Assembly: GCF_009937765.1 (NCBI RefSeq)
Contig: NZ_CP047089.1
Coordinates: 3,656,272-3,720,271 of the forward strand
Source: Bacillus pumilus
Lineage (GTDB): Bacteria; Bacillota; Bacilli; Bacillales; Bacillaceae
Length of the DNA: 64,000 nucleotides
Direction: 5' to 3'
The notes under the pieces were generated by a model that searched no databases, was not told where the DNA came from, and worked only from the letters and a program-made list of their open reading frames with translations. A program made the position numbers and the translations under genes. Below are positions 1 through 7,869 of the stretch, piece by piece; within the stretch, counting starts at the first letter, position 1; every line of letters begins with the position of its first letter.

Positions 1-388
1 CATGCGCAGTAGCAATGCCTGTTTTTAATGTCAACGCGAGCAGGAGTGCACTCGTATCTGAATAACCAAGAATCCACTTTTTTTGCATTGATGAGAAATC
101 AAGGTGCTCTAGCACTTCCATCAGAAGCTGCCCTCCCCAGGGCGGGATGATGTGATCAATCTCATCACATGTCATCATGTACTGAAGTTCCTTTGCTCGT
201 TCTACGGCAGGGGCAGATTTCGCCTTTTCCTGCTTCCAGACCGTCTCTCCACATACGACATCATAGCCTCTTTTTTCCATTCGTTCGCATGAAAGCCGAA
301 ACATGTCATGCAAAGATGGCTGTACACCTGAGGACGGTGCTGTGACACCAATTGTTTGTCCTTTTTGTAATTGTGGAAATTGTATCAT
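1..388 (-). CDS. LD-carboxypeptidase family protein (peptidase S66), N-terminal part
   Basis: Partial gene running off the left edge; the first 129 residues are visible. The start at 388 follows a GGAGGG site. The N-terminus has the S66 opening (KGQTIGVTAPSSG, residues 9-21), and residues 108-111 read GYSD, the motif around the catalytic serine (S110) of LdcA/MccF-type enzymes. Such enzymes cleave the L-Lys/DAP-D-Ala bond in recycled murein tetrapeptides or inactivate microcin C-like compounds. The Glu and His of the catalytic triad lie in the missing C-terminal half, so the subfamily (LdcA versus MccF, or B. subtilis YocD-like) cannot be decided here. The family is clear from the motif. Confidence 0.85.
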   Translation of the reverse strand, partial: MIQFPQLQKGQTIGVTAPSSGVQPSLHDMFRLSCERMEKRGYDVVCGETVWKQEKAKSAPAVERAKELQYMMTCDEIDHIIPPWGGQLLMEVLEHLDFSSMQKKWILGYSDTSALLLALTLKTGIATAH

Positions 389-428
389 CCTATTTCCCTC
401 CATTCTCTCTCAATCTCTCATTTATAAA

Positions 429-458
429 GAAGATGCCCCTATTAAAAGGGACATCTTC
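429..458 (-). terminator. Hairpin terminator behind the DMT transporter gene
   Basis: A 12-bp stem with one mismatch (GAAGATGCCCCT / AGGGACATCTTC) lies directly after the transporter stop and is followed by T-rich sequence on both strands. A close relative of this stem occurs at 13711-13742. Confidence 0.7.
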
Positions 459-465
459 TTTTCTT

Positions 466-1341
466 TTATTCCTTTTGACGCAGCACAGTATAGACACCTG
501 CGAAGATACATAGAATGCCAATGAATGAGCGTAATCCCATTTCTTCTCCCAAAAGCAGCCAGCCAAGAATGGCACCTACGATCGGTTGAAAGAAAAAGAA
601 CAGCCCACCGCTTGAGGCATCCATTAATTGAAGCCCTCGATTCCATAAAAAGAATGCTAGAGCGGTTGAGATGATACCTAGATAAAGAATACCACCCCAA
701 ATCTCCGGCCTTGCCATCTGTTCCACATCTAGGTGAGGTAAACGAAATAATACTGGCGGTGTTAAAACAATAAATGCAATGATAATCGCATATGTGGTTG
801 TCACCACCTGAGGGTACTTTCCTGGGACACGTTTAAGCAAAATAGACATCAGCGCCCATGTTAAAGCAGCGAAGACCAATGAAAGACCACCAACAAATTC
901 ATCTGTCTGTACTGCAACTGGACCAATCATGAGCCATACACCTGCTGTAGCAAGAAGGATGGATGCGCACTTTCGAACAGTCATGGCTTCTTTTAATAGA
1001 AAGAAAGCAAACAGCACCATAAACGCAGGAGTTGCAGATGTAATAACAGCCCCCATTTGTGCAGAGGTATACATCGTCCCAATTTCTTGAGTCACGATTG
1101 AAAGGAAATTTCCGATCAGCCCAATCAACACCATAAGCGGGATATCTTTTTTATCTAATTGAAAGGAATAGCCCAAGCGCCAAATGGTAAACACCAAAAC
1201 GATTCCTGCTATAGCATATCTCATCCAGACGAGCTCAAGTGGCGGGACAACCGCTACTGTGACTTTGACAACAACATACATACCGCCCCAAATACTTGCT
1301 GCGATTGCTAGGTAAAGGGCGCCTATATATTTTTCATTCAT
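466..1341 (-). CDS. EamA/DMT-superfamily transporter, 10 TM
   Basis: 291-residue integral membrane protein with two EamA repeats and about ten hydrophobic helices. It starts MNEKYIGALYLAIAASIWGG, a typical first EamA helix, and carries a short basic C-terminus. DMT proteins of this kind are usually metabolite or amino-acid exporters; the substrate cannot be read from sequence. Two ATGs sit side by side (1344 and 1341). The second is preferred because its spacing to GGAGGG is six bases. An in-frame upstream ATG at 1383 lacks a site. The mRNA leader can fold so that the ribosome binding site is sequestered (see 1348-1416). Confidence 0.85.
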   Translation of the reverse strand: MNEKYIGALYLAIAASIWGGMYVVVKVTVAVVPPLELVWMRYAIAGIVLVFTIWRLGYSFQLDKKDIPLMVLIGLIGNFLSIVTQEIGTMYTSAQMGAVITSATPAFMVLFAFFLLKEAMTVRKCASILLATAGVWLMIGPVAVQTDEFVGGLSLVFAALTWALMSILLKRVPGKYPQVVTTTYAIIIAFIVLTPPVLFRLPHLDVEQMARPEIWGGILYLGIISTALAFFLWNRGLQLMDASSGGLFFFFQPIVGAILGWLLLGEEMGLRSFIGILCIFAGVYTVLRQKE

Positions 1342-1347
1342 CATTTT

Positions 1348-1416
1348 CCCTCCGTTATTGGATATTTTGAATACCATATCCACAAACGGAGATCACTCTC
1401 CGTTATGGACGGAGGG
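1348..1416 (-). promoter_or_regulatory. Structured mRNA leader able to mask the ribosome binding site of the DMT gene
   Basis: On the minus strand CCCTCCGT (1416-1409) is exactly complementary to ACGGAGGG (1355-1348), which contains the ribosome binding site. Between them are a hairpin AACGGAGA-GTGA-TCTCCGTT (1404-1385) with a GNRA-type loop and a second stem TGGATAT/ATATCCA (1382-1359). The same CTCCGT segment can instead pair with the ACGGAG of the first hairpin, so two exclusive folds exist. This resembles a translational switch. I do not recognise a known riboswitch class. Confidence 0.45.
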
Positions 1417-1563
1417 CATTTGGAACATCATGTTCAAACAAAGGTTTCCACAGCATTGTCGTCACTCCAATTATTTTTATTTTCTGATACTTTATAACAA
1501 ATTCTGGTTGACTTCAATCCTTTTTGCACCTTTTTTCTTCATATAATAGAAGATAATCGGCTA

Positions 1564-1592
1564 TTGACATGCTGAATTCGTTTTCATATAGT
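1564..1592 (+). promoter_or_regulatory. Sigma-A type promoter for azlCD
   Basis: TTGACA (1564-1569), a 17-base spacer and TATAGT (1587-1592), about 40 bases before the azlC start. Confidence 0.65.
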
Positions 1593-1635
1593 AATTAAAA
1601 CTATAGGTCGTCATGCAGAAAAGGAGTAGAGGTCG

Positions 1636-2361
1636 TTGGATATTGAAGCTAGAAAACATATTCCCCGCACGGAACATGAACCATTTCTCGAGGGAATAAA
1701 AGATTGTGTGCCAACCCTACTTGGTTATATGAGTATCGGGTTTGCCTTTGGAATTGTTGGAATTAGTGCACAGTTGAGCTTATGGGACATTGCACTTCTA
1801 GCAATCTTTATTTATGCAGGTGCTTCACAGTTTATTATCTGTGCACTGCTTGTCACGGGAAGTCCCCTTTCCGCTATTATTCTCACTACATTTATTGTGA
1901 ATCTGCGTCATTTATTACTCAGTCTGACGCTGGCCCCTCATTTTACACGCTACTCTTTAAAACAAAATATCGGATTCGGTCTATTGCTGACTGATGAATC
2001 CTTTGGCGTAGCCATGAATAAATTAGCTCAGCATGGAAAGCTAAATAACCGGTGGATGCACGGGCTGAACATAACAGCTTATTTGTGCTGGATTGCTGCC
2101 TGTGTACTTGGCGGCATTTTTGGACATTGGATTTCAAATCCTGAAGCACTGGGTCTTGATTTTGCCCTTTCCGCTATGTTTGCTGCACTGCTGGTTCTTT
2201 CTTTACAAACTGTGCCTAAAAGCAAGTTAACCCATCGTCTGTCACTTGTTTTGTATATGGTCGTTGCGATGTTTGTCCTGCTTCACTTTGTTCCCTCACA
2301 CGTGGCTGTGCTGTTAGCCACCATGATTGTCGCAACCATTGGGGTGGTGACAGATAAATGA
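1636..2361 (+). CDS. azlC: AzlC family branched-chain amino acid exporter subunit
   Basis: 241 residues with the AzlC signature: an N-terminal GIKDCVPTLLGYMSIGFAFG segment, the IYAGASQFI motif around residue 60, and NLRHLLLSLTLAP. Together with the small AzlD subunit it forms a branched-chain amino-acid exporter; in B. subtilis AzlCD overexpression gives 4-azaleucine resistance. The TTG start at 1636 is preferred because AAGGAG lies just upstream and no ATG fits. It overlaps azlD by 4 bases (ATGA), which suggests translational coupling. No lrp-like azlB regulator is adjacent here, unlike the B. subtilis azl operon. The family call is firm; the substrate is inferred. Confidence 0.88.
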   Translation: MDIEARKHIPRTEHEPFLEGIKDCVPTLLGYMSIGFAFGIVGISAQLSLWDIALLAIFIYAGASQFIICALLVTGSPLSAIILTTFIVNLRHLLLSLTLAPHFTRYSLKQNIGFGLLLTDESFGVAMNKLAQHGKLNNRWMHGLNITAYLCWIAACVLGGIFGHWISNPEALGLDFALSAMFAALLVLSLQTVPKSKLTHRLSLVLYMVVAMFVLLHFVPSHVAVLLATMIVATIGVVTDK

Positions 2362-2678
2362 TTAGTAGTTTTATGATGTGGCTCATTCTCGGCTGTATGA
2401 TTGTCACCGTGATTCCAAGGGTCGTTCCCTTTATATTTGTTCGAAGTATCGAGCTGCCTGAAGTGGTGCTTAAGTGGTTATCGTTTATTCCCATTTGTAT
2501 CTTTACGGCTTTGATTGCAGAGCATTTGTTCATTCATACCACAACAGGTGTCACCATTCACAGGATGTACCTTGCTGTCTTGGTTCCGACTGTCGTGATC
2601 GCCGTTTGGACAAAGAGCTTGTCACTTACTGTTCTTGTAGGCGTCATGCTGATGGGGACTGCCAGATGGTTTTTCTAA
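2358..2678 (+). CDS. azlD: AzlD family small membrane subunit
   Basis: 106 residues with four hydrophobic segments and the AzlD pattern (IPRVVPFIF near residue 20, LKWLSFIP near 40). It is the small partner of AzlC in branched-chain amino acid export at the cytoplasmic membrane. Its start overlaps the azlC stop, and a strong bidirectional terminator follows. Confidence 0.85.
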   Translation: MISSFMMWLILGCMIVTVIPRVVPFIFVRSIELPEVVLKWLSFIPICIFTALIAEHLFIHTTTGVTIHRMYLAVLVPTVVIAVWTKSLSLTVLVGVMLMGTARWFF

Positions 2679-2681
2679 ATG

Positions 2682-2716
2682 AAAAAGCTTAACCGCATGT
2701 GGTTAAGCTTTTTTTC
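2682..2716. terminator. Bidirectional terminator between azlD and the O-methyltransferase
   Basis: A 13-bp perfect stem AAAAAGCTTAACC / GGTTAAGCTTTTT with a six-base loop and T-runs on both strands. It touches the stop codon of the converging gene. Confidence 0.85.
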
Positions 2717-3386
2717 ATTTGACGATTCCGTATACAAATCCATCGTAACCCTTTTCACCAACAGTTTGAATCGCTGTAGCCTCTATTCTTGACTCTTGTT
2801 TGAGTAAATTGAAAAATTCACGAGTTCCTTGCACTCGTTCATCCTCATCAAAGTCATGAAGGACTGCTCCATTTCTGACGACATTGTCTGCAATAATGAC
2901 TGTCCCCTTTTTAGAGAAATACAACGCCCACTTTAGATATTTCGGGTTGTTCGGTTTATCTGCATCAATGAAAATCAAATCGAATGGAAGCACATCCCTC
3001 TCTTTTAACTGAGGTAGCGTATCCAATGCCTTTCCTTGCAAAATGCTCACCCGTTCCGATAATCCCGCTCTGCTGATGTTTTGCTGCGCTATCTGTACAT
3101 GGTGGCTGACAGCCTCTAAAGTGATGAGTTCTCCATCCTCTTCAAGAGCACGCGCCAACCAAATGGTACTATATCCACCGAGTGTCCCGATCTCTAAAAT
3201 ACGCTTTGCATTCTTAGTTTTTGCTAATAAATAAAGCATTTTCCCTTGAGCTGGTGACACATCAATTTCTGGCAGACCTGCTTGCTTATTATGAGTAAGA
3301 GCTTGCTCCAAAACATCATCTTTAGGAATCAACTTGTCTGTGATATACTCGTCAACTTTCTCCCACACTTGCTTCATCTCATCCAT
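2715..3386 (-). CDS. SAM-dependent O-methyltransferase, family 3 (caffeoyl-CoA OMT-like)
   Basis: 223 residues. The SAM-binding motif ILEIGTLGGYST lies around residues 65-76, followed by an acidic residue at the end of strand 2 (ITLEA) and the metal/substrate motif FIDADKPNN near residues 138-146. These mark the cation-dependent family 3 enzymes that include B. subtilis YrrM/TrmR. The context (not next to mltG/udk) shows it is not the yrrM orthologue itself. Substrate unknown: a catechol-like small molecule or an RNA base are both possible. The start at 3386 follows GGGAGA; an in-frame ATG three codons later is an alternative. Confidence 0.8.
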   Translation of the reverse strand: MDEMKQVWEKVDEYITDKLIPKDDVLEQALTHNKQAGLPEIDVSPAQGKMLYLLAKTKNAKRILEIGTLGGYSTIWLARALEEDGELITLEAVSHHVQIAQQNISRAGLSERVSILQGKALDTLPQLKERDVLPFDLIFIDADKPNNPKYLKWALYFSKKGTVIIADNVVRNGAVLHDFDEDERVQGTREFFNLLKQESRIEATAIQTVGEKGYDGFVYGIVK

Positions 3387-3525
3387 CTCCCTTGATCATG
3401 TCTTCTGTTATAAGTCTACATGATAATAGTGAGCGCGTATAATCAATTCTTTTCACACATCTATTCATTTTATTGATGAAAGACATGTCATGAGGGAGAC
3501 ATGAAGCAGTGTCCTGTATTCGAAT

Positions 3526-3711
3526 TTACTCGTTCAGGTGATTTTTCAAATCTCCTTTTTTATCTTGAAGCTTTCCTTTGGCTTGATCCTTTTTCCCTTC
3601 TGATTTCAGTTTTTGATGATCTGTTGCTTCGCCAAGCTTCTCTTTCAATTGACCTTTGGCTTGATTTGTTTTTCCTTTTGCTTTATCCATATGTCCTTTT
3701 TCTTCACTCAT
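3526..3711 (-). CDS. csbD: CsbD family general stress protein
   Basis: 61 residues, highly charged, with no hydrophobic core. It is built of the CsbD repeat pattern (KAKGKTNQAKGQLKEKLGEAT, then KDQAKGKLQDKKGDLKN). CsbD-like proteins are abundant small stress proteins of unknown mechanism. The start is set at MSEEKGHMDKAKG (3711), which follows GGAGG; an upstream in-frame ATG five codons earlier overlaps the ribosome binding site. A sigma-B type promoter lies upstream at 3743-3767, as in B. subtilis csbD. Confidence 0.85.
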   Translation of the reverse strand: MSEEKGHMDKAKGKTNQAKGQLKEKLGEATDHQKLKSEGKKDQAKGKLQDKKGDLKNHLNE

Positions 3712-3742
3712 TTGTTCCACCTCCACATTTGATACTATTCAT

Positions 3743-3767
3743 TTAGCCTTTTTGACAAATACAAAAC
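3743..3767 (-). promoter_or_regulatory. Sigma-B type promoter for csbD
   Basis: On the minus strand GTTTTG (3767-3762), 13-base spacer, GGCTAA (3748-3743). This is close to the GTTTAA-N13/14-GGGTAT sigma-B consensus and correctly placed before csbD. Confidence 0.6.
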
Positions 3768-3802
3768 ATCTGAGTGTGCGATCCCATGAAAACAGCAACA
3801 AG

Positions 3803-3872
3803 AAAATCCAGCCAAGGTCGGCTGGATTAAAAAATAATGATCTATAAGATAGACTTAAAAGCTTTAACCTGT
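3803..3872. repeat. Direct repeat copy 1 flanking the AKR-LysR pair
   Basis: About 70 bases that recur at 5892-5961 with roughly 84 percent identity by eye. Includes a hairpin AATCCAGCC/GGCTGGATT (3805-3828), which serves as terminator of the AKR gene, and the last codons and stop of that gene. Confidence 0.7.
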
Positions 3873-4853
3873 TTTACTCTGATCGTACTCGACCAGATCA
3901 CCTAGAATTTCATCAATTTGATTCATCAATTCAGCTTCAATTTTCACCTCAGATGCTAAAGCATTCTCCCTCACCTGTTCTGGACTAGAAGCACCGATAA
4001 TGGCTGCAGAAACGTTCTGATTTTGCAGTACCCATGCTATCGCAAGCTGAGCGAGAGTAAGATCAACCTCTTGTGCGACAAGCTTAAGCTTTTGGATCGC
4101 CTCTAAGGTGTTATTATTCATCCAGCGTTGAGCAAGGTTTTTAAAAAAAGGTTTTCCAGCAGTTGAGTTAGCACGTGAATTAGTCGGAAGTGATTTTCCA
4201 GGGAGATACTTTCCAGTAAGGATTCCCTGGGCCAAAGGCGACCATACGACCTGCCCAAGTCCTTCACGCTGGCAGGTCGGTATTACATCACTTTCAATGA
4301 TTCTCCATAACATGGAGTATTGAGGTTGGCTGGCGATTAGAGGAACATTTAGCTCTCGGGCAAGCACTGCCCCTCGAGTAATTTGTTCTGCTGTCCACTC
4401 ACTTACACCAATATAGTTCACTTTTCCTTGTCTTACTAGATCAGCAAAAGCTAACATCGTTTCTTCCAGAGGCGTAGTTGGATCAAACCTGTGTGCATAG
4501 TAAATATCAATATAATCCGTTTGTAAACGTTGCAAAGAGGCATGACAGTTTTCCATGATATGCTTGCGTGATAATCCTCTATCGTTTTTCCCAGTACCGG
4601 TTGGATGACATACTTTTGTACAAAGTTCAATGCTTTCACGCCGGATCCCTTTTAAAGACCTGCCTAGTATCTCTTCAGCCTTGGTGTCTGAATAAACATC
4701 AGCAGTATCAAACGTCGTAATACCAACATCAAGAGCAGCTTTCACACAATCATGAGCAGTTTCTTCATTTATCTTACCACCATGATTAATCCAATTTCCG
4801 TATGCAAGTTTACTAATTGTTAATCCACTATTTCCAAGTTTACTATACTTCAT
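3864..4853 (-). CDS. Aldo/keto reductase (Kv-beta-like)
   Basis: 329-residue NADPH-dependent aldo/keto reductase with a TIM-barrel. Visible features are the catalytic-site region FDTADVYSD (about residues 49-57, Asp and Tyr), the catalytic-site YYAHRFDP strand (about 119-126), and the C-terminal cofactor motif AIIGASSPEQVREN. Reduces aldehydes or ketones; native substrate unknown. Start chosen at MKYSKLGNSG (4853); an ATG 11 codons upstream has no conserved residues before the barrel. It is divergent from a LysR regulator (5003), a classical regulator-target arrangement. The pair is flanked by a 70-base direct repeat, which suggests it was acquired or duplicated as a unit. Confidence 0.87.
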   Translation of the reverse strand: MKYSKLGNSGLTISKLAYGNWINHGGKINEETAHDCVKAALDVGITTFDTADVYSDTKAEEILGRSLKGIRRESIELCTKVCHPTGTGKNDRGLSRKHIMENCHASLQRLQTDYIDIYYAHRFDPTTPLEETMLAFADLVRQGKVNYIGVSEWTAEQITRGAVLARELNVPLIASQPQYSMLWRIIESDVIPTCQREGLGQVVWSPLAQGILTGKYLPGKSLPTNSRANSTAGKPFFKNLAQRWMNNNTLEAIQKLKLVAQEVDLTLAQLAIAWVLQNQNVSAAIIGASSPEQVRENALASEVKIEAELMNQIDEILGDLVEYDQSKTG

Positions 4854-4910
4854 AACAACGTCCCCCTTTTGAAAGAATACTTTCATTATAAAAAGAGGCC
4901 GTTAATATGT

Positions 4911-4946
4911 ATAATATATATATTCGGATAGATATATATATATTTT
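4911..4946. promoter_or_regulatory. Candidate LysR operator in AKR/LysR intergenic region
   Basis: A very AT-rich inverted repeat, AATATATATAT (4913-4923) against ATATATATATT (4934-4944), centred on CGGATAG, between the divergent AKR and LysR genes. LysR proteins bind dyads of this general form. The low complexity makes this tentative. Confidence 0.35.
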
Positions 4947-5002
4947 ATATAATTATATTTTACACAATAAGCAAGTATGAAATTTACTGGGGGGGCTTAA
5001 AG

Positions 5003-5896
5003 ATGGATTTGAGACAAATACGGTATTTTATAATGGTTGCTGAAGAACTAAATTTTAGCCGAGCAGCTGAACGTCTTAAAATGGCACAGCCTCCATTAAG
5101 TCAAGAAATTCGCAAATTAGAAGAACAGTTAGGTGTTACGCTTTTTCATAGAACGAGAAGACAGGTTGAACTTTCAGATTCGGGGAGAGTATTTTTAGAA
5201 GAAGCCCGCCGTACGCTCCTTCAAGTAGATAGAACGATTAAAGCAACACAACTTGCAGATGACGGAAAAATAGGGCATTTAACGATCGGTTTCGTTGATT
5301 CTACTGATATGGTGATTGATATTATTAAAAGGTTTCGAGAAAGTTTCCCTAACATTCATCTTGTCTTATGTGAAATGGCTACAGAACAGCAGTTAAAAGC
5401 ACTACATAAGAAAGAAATTCAAATAGGATTTATTCGTTCTAACCAAAATAATAAGATACTTACCTCAGAAATCTGTTGTGAGGAATCATTAAGCTTGGTT
5501 TTGCCAGAAAACCATCCTTTAGCTTCATTTCCCAAAGTTCCAATTCATTTATTAGCCAATGAACCATTTATCATGTTTCCGCGTCATCTAGGTGCTGCAT
5601 TTTACGATTTAATTATCAGTTACTTTTGGGAAAATAACATAAGTTTAAACGTAGTTCAGGAAGCTGTTCAAATGCATACGATTGTGAATTTAGTTGCTGC
5701 AGGAATGGGAATCTCTGTCGTTCCATCCTCAGTAGAAAGCGTAAAACGCTCAGGGGTTGTTTATAGAAAAATCCAAGAAACGACACCAAGAGTAAATTTA
5801 TATGTTTCATGGAGACATGATGAAACGTCAACCGTCGCTCAGCACTTTTTAACAGTTGTGAGAGAAGCTTATTTAAGTTCTCAGTCTAAATCATGA
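5003..5896 (+). CDS. LysR family transcriptional regulator
   Basis: 297 residues. The N-terminal winged helix-turn-helix (MDLRQIRYFIMVAEELNFSR, then AAERLKMAQPPLSQEIRKLE) is textbook LysR. The C-terminal two-lobed effector domain follows from about residue 90. The start is at 5003 after a G-rich site (GGGGGGG); an upstream in-frame ATG at 4907 would add 32 residues of AT-rich, low-complexity sequence. Likely controls the divergent aldo/keto reductase and itself. The effector is unknown. Confidence 0.9.
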   Translation: MDLRQIRYFIMVAEELNFSRAAERLKMAQPPLSQEIRKLEEQLGVTLFHRTRRQVELSDSGRVFLEEARRTLLQVDRTIKATQLADDGKIGHLTIGFVDSTDMVIDIIKRFRESFPNIHLVLCEMATEQQLKALHKKEIQIGFIRSNQNNKILTSEICCEESLSLVLPENHPLASFPKVPIHLLANEPFIMFPRHLGAAFYDLIISYFWENNISLNVVQEAVQMHTIVNLVAAGMGISVVPSSVESVKRSGVVYRKIQETTPRVNLYVSWRHDETSTVAQHFLTVVREAYLSSQSKS

Positions 5897-5961
5897 GAAT
5901 CCAGCCAGAGCCTGCTGGATTAAATAATAATGTTTTATAAGACAGGCTTAAAAGCTTTCAC
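5892..5961. repeat. Direct repeat copy 2 flanking the AKR-LysR pair
   Basis: Matches 3803-3872 including the hairpin and the AAAAGCTTT-CACCTG tail. On the minus strand it could read as the last codons of another AKR-like gene, so it may be the stump of an ancestral copy. Confidence 0.65.
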
Positions 5962-6018
5962 CTGCTATGTACACGTTTCAGGTATGATAGACATAACGAA
6001 AAGAAGGGTTGGTGTTCT

Positions 6019-6570
6019 ATGATTATCGCTGAAAACATATTCACCGTTCGTGACTTGACCTATCGGATTCGGTCTGCTGCAATTGGCGATGCCAAGCAGT
6101 TATCAGCGCTCAGGCTGAAAATCGATGGTGAAACAGAATATTTAGACCGTGAACCAGGCGAAGCCTTTCTTCATGAAAAAGATTTTGAGGTGTTGATTCA
6201 AGAGGATACCAAACAAAGCAGGCATTTATTTTTGGTCGCTGATATTGAAGGAGACATTGTTGGCTTCTCAAGATGTGAGGGACATTCACTCAAACGCTTT
6301 GCTCACAAAGTGACTTTTGGCGTCGCCATTCGAAAGGATGTTTGGGGCTATCACATTGGCAAAGAGCTTTTAGCCGCTTCTATTGACTGGGCAGATCAGC
6401 AAGGCATTCAGAAGATGTCACTTGAAGTGCTGGAAACGAACCAAAAAGCCATTCGCTTATATGAGCACCATGGCTTTCTGATTGAAGGGGTATTAAAAAA
6501 TGATAAACGTCTGGCAGATGGACTTTATTACAATACTGTTGTGATGGGCAGGCAGCGGCCAAGATTCTGA
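6019..6570 (+). CDS. GNAT N-acetyltransferase
   Basis: 183 residues. GNAT motif A is visible at about 110-125 (VWGYHIGKELLAASIDWA; Q/RxxGxG/A-type acetyl-CoA loop), with the NQKAIRLYEHHGF motif B at about 141-153. Transfers an acetyl group from acetyl-CoA to an amine, possibly a ribosomal protein N-terminus, amino acid or drug; the acceptor cannot be told. Preceded by AGAAGGG with suitable spacing. It stands alone, converging with the LysE-type exporter. Confidence 0.82.
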   Translation: MIIAENIFTVRDLTYRIRSAAIGDAKQLSALRLKIDGETEYLDREPGEAFLHEKDFEVLIQEDTKQSRHLFLVADIEGDIVGFSRCEGHSLKRFAHKVTFGVAIRKDVWGYHIGKELLAASIDWADQQGIQKMSLEVLETNQKAIRLYEHHGFLIEGVLKNDKRLADGLYYNTVVMGRQRPRF

Positions 6571-6574
6571 CACC

Positions 6575-7162
6575 TTACATGACATAGCCCCATACCATTG
6601 AAACCGCACTGTATATTAGAAGCAGCCCCATGACATACTGGAACGGTCTTTCGTAAGCAGTCAAAAAACGCTTATACAAAGAGCCAAATAGGCTCCAGCT
6701 GAATGTACCGAGAAAACCAATAAGTGCAAGAATCAGCGTCCATATGACATACTGCATATTAGATTGTCCATACGGCAAAACAAATGTTGAAATCACGGTC
6801 AATCCATACAAAATCGCTTTTGGGTTGATAAATTGCAGCATCATACCAGGGACAAAATGATTGTAACGATCAAGTGTTTCGTCATCCCCGCCTTTACTTT
6901 TCATGATTTTGACCGCTAAATAAATCATGTATGCAGCTCCAATGAACGCCATGACCCAGCCTATTTTCGGCATCACTTGATAGAGAATGATATTAAAAAA
7001 GCAACTCAAACACAAAATAACGAGAAATCCGATACCCACACCTAAACAAAAACGAAATGTTTGCTTAACCCCATATTTATTCGTAAACACCATGGCCATG
7101 ATATTATTTGGCCCTGGGGTAAAGCTACTCACAAAAGCATAGATCAACATAGAAAGAATCAA
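6575..7162 (-). CDS. LysE/RhtB family amino acid exporter
   Basis: 195 residues and six hydrophobic helices. The LysE signature FTPGPNNIMAMVF is at residues 14-26. The family exports amino acids such as lysine, threonine, homoserine or their analogues. The TTG start at 7162 is preferred because GGGAGG lies eight bases upstream. Divergent from an XRE-cupin regulator (7274), a pairing commonly seen for LysE-type exporters, so that protein probably controls it. Confidence 0.85.
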   Translation of the reverse strand: MILSMLIYAFVSSFTPGPNNIMAMVFTNKYGVKQTFRFCLGVGIGFLVILCLSCFFNIILYQVMPKIGWVMAFIGAAYMIYLAVKIMKSKGGDDETLDRYNHFVPGMMLQFINPKAILYGLTVISTFVLPYGQSNMQYVIWTLILALIGFLGTFSWSLFGSLYKRFLTAYERPFQYVMGLLLIYSAVSMVWGYVM

Positions 7163-7214
7163 AGTTGCCGCCTCCCTTGTACGTTATTAAGACTTTAATT
7201 ACTTTATTACGTAT

Positions 7215-7232
7215 GTTACGCTTTATTGTAAC
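7215..7232. promoter_or_regulatory. Candidate operator for the XRE-cupin regulator
   Basis: Inverted repeat GTTAC-N8-GTAAC in the 111-bp region between the divergent exporter and regulator genes. Position and symmetry fit an autoregulated XRE operator. Confidence 0.4.
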
Positions 7233-7273
7233 GTTTGGTCTTTATAAAGTAAATAGAGAAAGGAGTTTTTTTC

Positions 7274-7828
7274 ATGGAAGATGTACAATCGATTATTTCT
7301 AAAAATGTGAGGCTTCTTAGAGACCAAAAGAAATTAAGCCTCGAAAAGATGGCAGAATTAACTGGTGTCAGCAAAACCATGATTGGACAAATTGAAAGAG
7401 GAGAATCAACCCCTACCATCACGACTTTGTGGAAAATCGCGAACGGATTAAAGGTATCTTTTAGTGAGCTCATCCATGCACCACAGCCTGAAATCAAAGT
7501 AGTACGCCATGAGGATGCACAGATTTTAACGGAAGATGACGGGAGATATCGCGTATATACGACTTTTCCTTTTGATGATCGAGGGAAATTTGAAGTGTAC
7601 CGAGTAGAAATTGATCCTGGCGGGTCGCTACATGCAAATGAGCACATTGGCGGGACAGAGGAATTGATTACCGTTTTTGAGGGATCGCTTGATATATCCA
7701 TTGGAGATGAACAGTATCGCTTAAAAACCGGCGACTCCATTCGTTTTAAAGCAGACCGTACTCATACATATAAACAATTTGGAGAACAAATGGTCAGGCT
7801 GCAAATGATCCTTTATTATCCGCAATAA
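7274..7828 (+). CDS. XRE family regulator with C-terminal cupin domain
   Basis: 184 residues. An N-terminal helix-turn-helix (residues 8-62: VRLLRDQKKLSLEKMAEL, then TGVSKTMIGQIERGES) is joined to a C-terminal single cupin barrel (about 105-180) with the pattern PGGSLHANEHIGG...EELITVFEG...GDSIRFKADRTHTY. The cupin half is thought to sense a small ligand or metal, here perhaps an amino acid carried by the divergent LysE exporter (inferred). ATG start after AAAGGAG. Confidence 0.88.
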   Translation: MEDVQSIISKNVRLLRDQKKLSLEKMAELTGVSKTMIGQIERGESTPTITTLWKIANGLKVSFSELIHAPQPEIKVVRHEDAQILTEDDGRYRVYTTFPFDDRGKFEVYRVEIDPGGSLHANEHIGGTEELITVFEGSLDISIGDEQYRLKTGDSIRFKADRTHTYKQFGEQMVRLQMILYYPQ

Positions 7829-7866
7829 AAAAGCTGACAGGCTTGTCCACCTGTCAGCTTTTCCTT
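7829..7866. terminator. Bidirectional terminator
   Basis: Stem AAAAGCTGACAGG / CCTGTCAGCTTTT between the converging regulator and small secreted-protein genes. Confidence 0.85.
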
Positions 7867-7869
7867 TAT

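Noticed and set aside
48-4886. Many plus-strand frames opposite the DMT, methyltransferase and AKR genes
   Set aside because: They are complements of conserved coding sequence without ribosome sites or recognisable domains.
4907-5002. Extended LysR start at 4907
   Set aside because: The 32 extra residues are AT-repeat-encoded Ile/Tyr and coincide with the candidate operator.
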